NCBI GenBank assembly: GCA_016712525.1
Contig: JADJQX010000007.1
Coordinates: forward strand, 496,001 to 560,000
From: Myxococcales bacterium
Lineage (GTDB): Bacteria; Myxococcota_A; Polyangia; Polyangiales; Polyangiaceae
Direction of reading: 5' to 3'
Length of the DNA: 64,000 nt
Shown here in pieces: positions 59,685 to 64,000 of the stretch (its first letter is position 1; the number at the start of each line of letters is the position of its first letter). The notes under the pieces are model-generated. The model did not search any database and was not told the origin of the DNA. It saw nothing but the letters and a program-made list of their open reading frames with translations. The translations under genes were made by a program, and so were the position numbers.

Positions 59685-60761
59685 ATGGCTGGGCTTTCGA
59701 TGCGCAGCTCGCTTCTCTTCGGTTTTTTCACTGCCACGGCCCTTCTGGCGTCGACCTCGTGGGCCGACGTCGATCGGGACGGCGCGCGACGCGCGTACGA
59801 TCGCGGCGTCAAGGCCTACGCGAAGCACGACGCGGCGACGGCCGCGCGGGAGTTCGCCCTCGCCGACGAGCTCGCGCCGAGCCCCGTCGCGCTCCGCGCC
59901 GCGCTCGACGCGGCCATCGAGGCCGACGATCCCGTGCTCGGGTCGGAGCTGGTCGAGCGGGCGAGCCGAGCGCCTTCGCCACCGGAGCTGTCGGCGAGCG
60001 TCGAGAAGGCGAAGCGCGCCTTCTCGAAGCGGGTCGGGCGCGTCGTGCTCCACTGCGGAGAGGGCCGCTCCTGCGATGGCACCGTCGACGGGGCGCCGCT
60101 CGTCCCCGGGAAGCCTCGGATCGTGCGCATAGGCGACCACCAGGTCCGCTTGCGCTCGGGGGCGACCGAGGAGAGCTCCCGCGTGACCGTCGCCGGCGAC
60201 GAGCTCGTCGAGGTCCACCTATCGGCCGCCGCGGGGTTGCCTCCGGTGGTGCCGAAGCCTGCCGAGCCCGCGGCTCCCACCCCCGCTGCCGCACCGGCCC
60301 CGACTGCCGCACTCCCTCCCACATCCACCCCCCCACCTCCCGCGGGCGCGGTGTCGGCGCCTGCGTCGAAGGCGGCTCCGGCGCCCGCCCCGCCGAGCGC
60401 GGAGCCGTCGCGGAAGCCTCTCCCTCGCGTGGTCGTCGCCATCGGCGGCGGGCTCACGGTCGTCGCGGGCGCCGTGGCCATCGCGAGCGCCGTGGACGTC
60501 TCGGGGAAACACGGCGACTTCGTCTCGTTGGGCTGCGCCTCCGTCGTATCGACCGAGTGCACCTCGCTCGCGTCGTCGGGGAAGTCCGCCGAGACGCGCA
60601 CCAACGTGATGCTCGGGGTCACGGGGGGCCTCGCCGTCGTCACGGCGGTCGTCGCGTTCACGCTCGTCGACTGGGGTGGCCCCGAGAGCGGCAAGGCCAT
60701 CACGCTCGCGCCGACCGGAGGGCCCGGGCAGGGAGGAATCCGCCTCTCCGGCGCCTTCTGA
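59685..60761 (+). CDS. Exported TPR-like protein with PEGA-like strands and membrane segments
   Basis: A 358-residue protein. A signal peptide (LLFGFFTATALLASTSWADV) is followed by a TPR-like pair (ARRAYDRGVKAYAKHDAATAAREFALADELAPS), a small beta module with CGEGRSCDGTVDGAPLVPGKPRIVRIGDHQVRLRSG that resembles PEGA, a Pro/Ala linker and two hydrophobic helices (VVVAIGGGLTVVAGAVAIASAV and VMLGVTGGLAVVTAVVAFTLV). ATG 59685 or 59700. It is ten bases before the kinase gene and could be a sensor or target for it. Confidence 0.68.
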   Translation: MAGLSMRSSLLFGFFTATALLASTSWADVDRDGARRAYDRGVKAYAKHDAATAAREFALADELAPSPVALRAALDAAIEADDPVLGSELVERASRAPSPPELSASVEKAKRAFSKRVGRVVLHCGEGRSCDGTVDGAPLVPGKPRIVRIGDHQVRLRSGATEESSRVTVAGDELVEVHLSAAAGLPPVVPKPAEPAAPTPAAAPAPTAALPPTSTPPPPAGAVSAPASKAAPAPAPPSAEPSRKPLPRVVVAIGGGLTVVAGAVAIASAVDVSGKHGDFVSLGCASVVSTECTSLASSGKSAETRTNVMLGVTGGLAVVTAVVAFTLVDWGGPESGKAITLAPTGGPGQGGIRLSGAF

Positions 60762-60771
60762 TATCCTGGGC

Positions 60772-62361
60772 ATGATGACCCCGGCCGCGGCGCCGCCTCC
60801 CTCTCGCCCGTCTCGCTACGCGACGCTGCTCAAGCTCGCGTCCGGGGGGATGGCGTCGGTGTGGGTGGGGACTGTGCGCGGGGGGCTCGGGTTTCGCCAG
60901 CTCGTCGCGATCAAGAAGCCTCACCCCCACCTCGTCGAGACTGCGGAGCACCGCGCCGAGTTGCTCGCCGAGGCGGCGCTCGCGTCGTCGATCCACCACG
61001 CGAACGTCGTCGACGTGCGCGACGTCGAGGTCGCCGGAGACGAGGTCTCGCTCGTCATGGACTACGTCGAGGGCGCGTCGCTCTCCGAGATCCTCGGGCG
61101 CCTCCAGTCGAAGGGCGGGCGCCTCCCTCCCGGGTGTGCCGTGCGTATCTGCCTCGACGCGCTCGCCGGTCTCCACGCGGCCCACGAGCTTCACGACGAT
61201 CGCGGGCGCCCGGTAGGCCTCGTGCACCGTGACGTCTCGCCTCAGAACGTGCTCGTCGGAACCGATGGGATCGCACGGGTCGTCGACTTCGGCGTGGCCA
61301 AGTTTCGGAAGAAAGACCACTCGACCACCACGGGCCAGCTCAAGGGCAAGATCGCGTACATGTCCCCGGAGTACCTCCGGAACGAGTCGATCGACCGCCG
61401 CCTCGACGTCTTCGCCATGGGCGTCGTGCTGTGGGAGTCGCTCACGGGGCGTCGTCTCTTTCGGGGGGCCCACGACGCGGACACCCTCCAGAACGTGCTC
61501 GGCCTCACGCCGGGCAAGGTGGGGGCGCTCGTGCCCGAGGCCGCCCCTATCGACGCGGTCCTCGAGGGCGCGCTCGCCAAGGACCCCTCCCACAGGTTCG
61601 CGTCCGCGGCGGCGATGTCGGCGGCGCTCGAGTCGGCCGCGCGGTCGGCCGGCATCGTCGGGAGCCCCCGCGACGTGTCCGCTGTCGTCCTGGAGCTCTT
61701 CGGCGGTGAGCTTTCTCAACGTCGCGAAACAATTCGGGAAAAGCTCGCTCATGAGCCCTCGGTGGCGAGCCTCTTCGAGGGGGCGCGCCTCACGCCCGTG
61801 CGCGACCCCGTGCTCGTCGCGCCCGTCTCGGTGTCGCCCCCGACGGTGCGCGATCCCGTCGATCTCGGGCAAACCCTTCGGGACGACGCTCCCGCGTCCG
61901 CGACGCGTCGCGATCCCGCGCACGTGCCCGCGACCGAGGTCGCGAACGCCGCGTCGCAGCCCTCGCTCGGAGGCACGAACGAGCTCTCTCTCTCCGCGCT
62001 CGATCGCGCCTCGATTCCGCGCCCTCGCGGGGCCGGGTTCTGGGGGCTCGTCGTCGGTGTGCCGCTCGTTGTCGTCGCGGCCGTCGTCGGGGGAGTGACC
62101 GTCACACGAAGGTCGACGCCTCTCCCCGGGACGGACCCGTCCACCGTCGCCTCGTCGGGAGCGCCGCCGGTCTCCGTCTCGTCGTCGTCCGCTTCGCCCA
62201 GCGCGCCCAGCGTCGGTGCCGTGCCCTCGTCGTCCGCAGCCCCCCAGGCCCCGTCGGCGGCGCCGCGACCGTCTGGCGAGAAGCCGAAGGTGCCGGTGCT
62301 GCGCCCTTCGGCCACGACCACGCCCCCGAAGGGCCCGCCTCCCAACCCGTACGCGCACTGA
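60772..62361 (+). CDS. Eukaryote-type (Hanks) Ser/Thr protein kinase
   Basis: A 529-residue kinase. The G-loop LASGGMASVWVG, ATP Lys in VAIKKP (K48/K49), the HRDVSPQNVL catalytic loop (D154, N159), DFGVAK (D172) and SPEYLRNESIDRRLDVFAMGVVLWESLTGRR are all present. A single membrane helix (about 427-449, WGLVVGVPLVVVAAVVGGVTVT) is followed by a low-complexity Ser/Pro/Ala extracytoplasmic tail. The start is ATG at 60772 (or 60775). Followed by an FHA-sigma54 activator after six bases, which fits a phosphorylation-to-transcription pair known from myxobacteria. Confidence 0.93.
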   Translation: MMTPAAAPPPSRPSRYATLLKLASGGMASVWVGTVRGGLGFRQLVAIKKPHPHLVETAEHRAELLAEAALASSIHHANVVDVRDVEVAGDEVSLVMDYVEGASLSEILGRLQSKGGRLPPGCAVRICLDALAGLHAAHELHDDRGRPVGLVHRDVSPQNVLVGTDGIARVVDFGVAKFRKKDHSTTTGQLKGKIAYMSPEYLRNESIDRRLDVFAMGVVLWESLTGRRLFRGAHDADTLQNVLGLTPGKVGALVPEAAPIDAVLEGALAKDPSHRFASAAAMSAALESAARSAGIVGSPRDVSAVVLELFGGELSQRRETIREKLAHEPSVASLFEGARLTPVRDPVLVAPVSVSPPTVRDPVDLGQTLRDDAPASATRRDPAHVPATEVANAASQPSLGGTNELSLSALDRASIPRPRGAGFWGLVVGVPLVVVAAVVGGVTVTRRSTPLPGTDPSTVASSGAPPVSVSSSSASPSAPSVGAVPSSSAAPQAPSAAPRPSGEKPKVPVLRPSATTTPPKGPPPNPYAH

Positions 62362-62367
62362 CCCCTC

Positions 62368-63717
62368 ATGACCTTCGACGACGAAACCCGCCGCATTTCT
62401 TCCGAGCTTCCCGCGCTCACGCAGCTCGCCGTCGAGCTCGTCGTGCTCGACGGTCCATCCCGCGGAGCGAAGGTCCGCGTCGACGGTCCGCGCGCCACCA
62501 TCGGCTCGTCGGAGGCGTGCACGCTCCGCCTCGTCGATCGCCTCGTCTCCCGCATGCACTGCGCGCTCGAGGTCGGCGAATCGCACCTCGTTCTGCGCGA
62601 CCTCGGCTCGACGAACGGCACGTACGTCGGCGAGCTCCGGGTGCGCGACGTCGATCTCCTTCCGGGGGCCGTCGTGCGCGTCGGCGAGTCGGCCTTCCGC
62701 GTCGAGACCGAGGGCCACGCGCGCGCCGTGCCGCTCTCCTCGCGCGACTCGTTCGGTGAGCTCGTGGGCTCGAGCCTCTCGATGCGCCAGGTCTACGCCA
62801 TGCTCGAGCGCGTCGCCCCGACCGACGCCACGGTGCTCGTCACCGGCGAGACCGGCACCGGCAAGGACGTGGTCGCGCGCTCGCTCCACGCCGCCTCGCC
62901 TCGCGCCCGCGGGCCGTTCGTCCCGGTCGACTGCGGCGCCATCCCCGAGAACCTCATCGAGAGCGAGCTCTTCGGCCACGTGCGCGGCGCGTTCACGGGG
63001 GCCGTGCAGAGCCGCAAGGGCGCGTTCGAGGAGGCCCACGGCGGCACCCTCTTCCTCGACGAGATCGGCGAGATGCCGCTCTCGATGCAGCCGAAGCTCC
63101 TCCGCGCCATCGAGTCGCGCGCCATTCGCCGCGTCGGCGCGTCGACTCAGACGCCCATCGACGTCCGCATCGTCGCCGCCACCCATCGGACCCTCGCGCG
63201 GTCGGTCAACGAAGGGACGTTTCGCGAGGATCTCTACTATCGCCTCGCCGTCGTCGAGGTGACGCTGCCTCCCCTCCGCGCGCGCCGCGGCGACGTGGCC
63301 CTGCTCGCGGACAGGTTCTTCCGAAAGATCGCCCCGAAGGGCACGCGGCTCTCGTCCGACGCCCTGCGGCAGCTCGAGAACCGGTCGTGGCCCGGCAACG
63401 TGCGCGAGCTCCGGAACTACGTCGAGCGCGCCGTGGCCTTGGGTCAGCTCTCGGACGAGACCGCGCCCGTGTCCCGCGCGACCCCGGAGCCCCCGATCCT
63501 CCCCGACGGCCTCGAGTCGCTCGTGCCGCTCGGCCTCCCGCTCAAAGAGGCCCGCGAGAAGTGGACCGAAGCCTTCGAGAGCATCTACGTGCGCGCGATG
63601 CTCGAGTCGACAGGGGGCAACGTCACTCGCGCGGCCGAGCGCGCGGGCGTATCGCGGCGATTCCTGCAGCGAACGCTCGCGAGGCTCGGGCTCGGCCGCG
63701 ACGATCCGGACGAGTGA
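62368..63717 (+). CDS. FHA-domain sigma54-dependent transcriptional activator
   Basis: A 449-residue enhancer-binding protein. The N-terminal FHA (22-115: TIGSSEACTL, SRMHCALE, LGSTNGTYVG) replaces a receiver domain. The AAA+ domain has Walker A GETGTGKD (160-167), the sigma54 contact loop GAFTGA (207-212), Walker B FLDE and RWPGNVREL-like SWPGNVRELRN. The C-terminal HTH (GGNVTRAAERAGVSRRFLQRTLARLGL) completes it. It is a complete EBP controlled by phosphothreonine binding, likely from the kinase before it (six-base gap). Confidence 0.95.
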   Translation: MTFDDETRRISSELPALTQLAVELVVLDGPSRGAKVRVDGPRATIGSSEACTLRLVDRLVSRMHCALEVGESHLVLRDLGSTNGTYVGELRVRDVDLLPGAVVRVGESAFRVETEGHARAVPLSSRDSFGELVGSSLSMRQVYAMLERVAPTDATVLVTGETGTGKDVVARSLHAASPRARGPFVPVDCGAIPENLIESELFGHVRGAFTGAVQSRKGAFEEAHGGTLFLDEIGEMPLSMQPKLLRAIESRAIRRVGASTQTPIDVRIVAATHRTLARSVNEGTFREDLYYRLAVVEVTLPPLRARRGDVALLADRFFRKIAPKGTRLSSDALRQLENRSWPGNVRELRNYVERAVALGQLSDETAPVSRATPEPPILPDGLESLVPLGLPLKEAREKWTEAFESIYVRAMLESTGGNVTRAAERAGVSRRFLQRTLARLGLGRDDPDE

Positions 63718-63744
63718 CCGAGGACGGCGCGCGCCCGCTCGTCG

Positions 63745-64000
63745 TCACTCCCGCCGCGTCGCCTCGACGTACACGAGGCGCGACGCTTCGCCGGGGAAGA
63801 GGCCGTGCTTCGCCTCGACGGTGAAGCCCGCTTGTTCGAGCCGCTTTCGGACCTCGGGCCACAAGAACGTGAGGTAGTACATCACGAACTTGGGCGAAAA
63901 TAGGGCGTTTCGCGCGTGCATGACCGCGTTGAAGCCGTGCGCGACCCAGAACCAGGCGCCCGTCGGGGAGGGCATCGGGCTCGTCACGAAGACGAAGCGG
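63745..64000 (-). CDS. SAM-dependent methyltransferase-like protein, C-terminal part (runs off the right edge)
   Basis: The frame is open to the window edge; the stop is at 63745. Visible residues: RFVFVTSPMPSPTGAWFWVA, then HARNALFSPKFVMYYLTFLWPEVRKRLEQAGFTVEAKHGLFPGEASRLVYVEA. The end pattern (helix, then strand-turn-strand with ...GF.V..KHG...) is that of a class I methyltransferase C-terminus, but the SAM-binding part is outside the window, so the call is tentative. Confidence 0.5.
   Translation of the reverse strand, partial: RFVFVTSPMPSPTGAWFWVAHGFNAVMHARNALFSPKFVMYYLTFLWPEVRKRLEQAGFTVEAKHGLFPGEASRLVYVEATRRE

Overview
This is a GC-rich (about 70 percent), gene-dense chromosomal segment with many GTG starts and 4-base ATGA/GTGA gene overlaps. 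It carries secreted lipoproteins with Pro/Ala/Ser linkers, a eukaryote-type Ser/Thr kinase beside an FHA-sigma54 activator, a very long TPR protein, a detached MshEN-type domain and TonB-dependent transport. Together these point to a myxobacterium (Myxococcota, probably Polyangia/Sorangiineae-like). I see no rRNA, tRNA, CRISPR array, insertion sequence or prophage. The window begins inside one gene and ends inside another.

Layout. Positions 388-5066 look like an MNIO (DUF692) RiPP locus: a small exported peptide with Cys-Gly repeats, a strong hairpin, the MNIO maturase, a DUF2063-like partner, and a TonB-dependent receptor with a TonB-like N-terminal domain. Positions 5070-8284 are lipid genes on the minus strand (cardiolipin synthase, diacylglycerol kinase-like, PlsC). 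Positions 8551-20519 hold an 11.4-kb gene for a 3.8-thousand-residue TPR-like solenoid, overlapped by a DUF374 acyltransferase. Positions 20663-24527 hold a lipoprotein, a NodB deacetylase, an MlaF-like ATPase and an LpxL-like acyltransferase. Positions 24493-30186 are a fully overlapping four-gene minus-strand operon of envelope proteins. Positions 30324-32318 carry ThiG, a small TPR protein, a ThiE/TenI-like protein and an acyl carrier protein.

Positions 32329-36001 carry a methylmalonyl-CoA mutase catalytic chain, an MshEN/GAF protein and an FtsB-like protein, all on the minus strand. Positions 36058-39053 carry GatB translationally coupled to a receiver-PAS-histidine kinase. After these come a Lys/Ala-tailed protein, homoserine kinase, an outer-membrane protein, an MBL lipoprotein, a dynamin-like GTPase with an M48 peptidase, a frameshifted gene, a PrxQ with a histone-H1-like tail, ThiL, phosphofructokinase, a MetX-like acyltransferase with a GntR regulator, and several lipoproteins. 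Positions 54382-58399 hold FHA, lipoprotein, XPB helicase and Bax1 (DUF790) in one tight run. Positions 59685-63717 hold a TPR-like membrane protein, a Ser/Thr kinase and an FHA-sigma54 activator.

The most interesting system is the MNIO RiPP locus at 388-5066. Its precursor carries four cysteines spaced exactly ten residues apart in GGSASCGANK repeats, and the product may be a modified thiol peptide that handles metal and is linked to the receptor. The bacterial XPB-Bax1 operon with FHA and lipoprotein partners, the overlapping envelope operon, and the PrxQ with an H1-like tail are also worth following up. All functional calls are from motif reading and family knowledge, without database searches.
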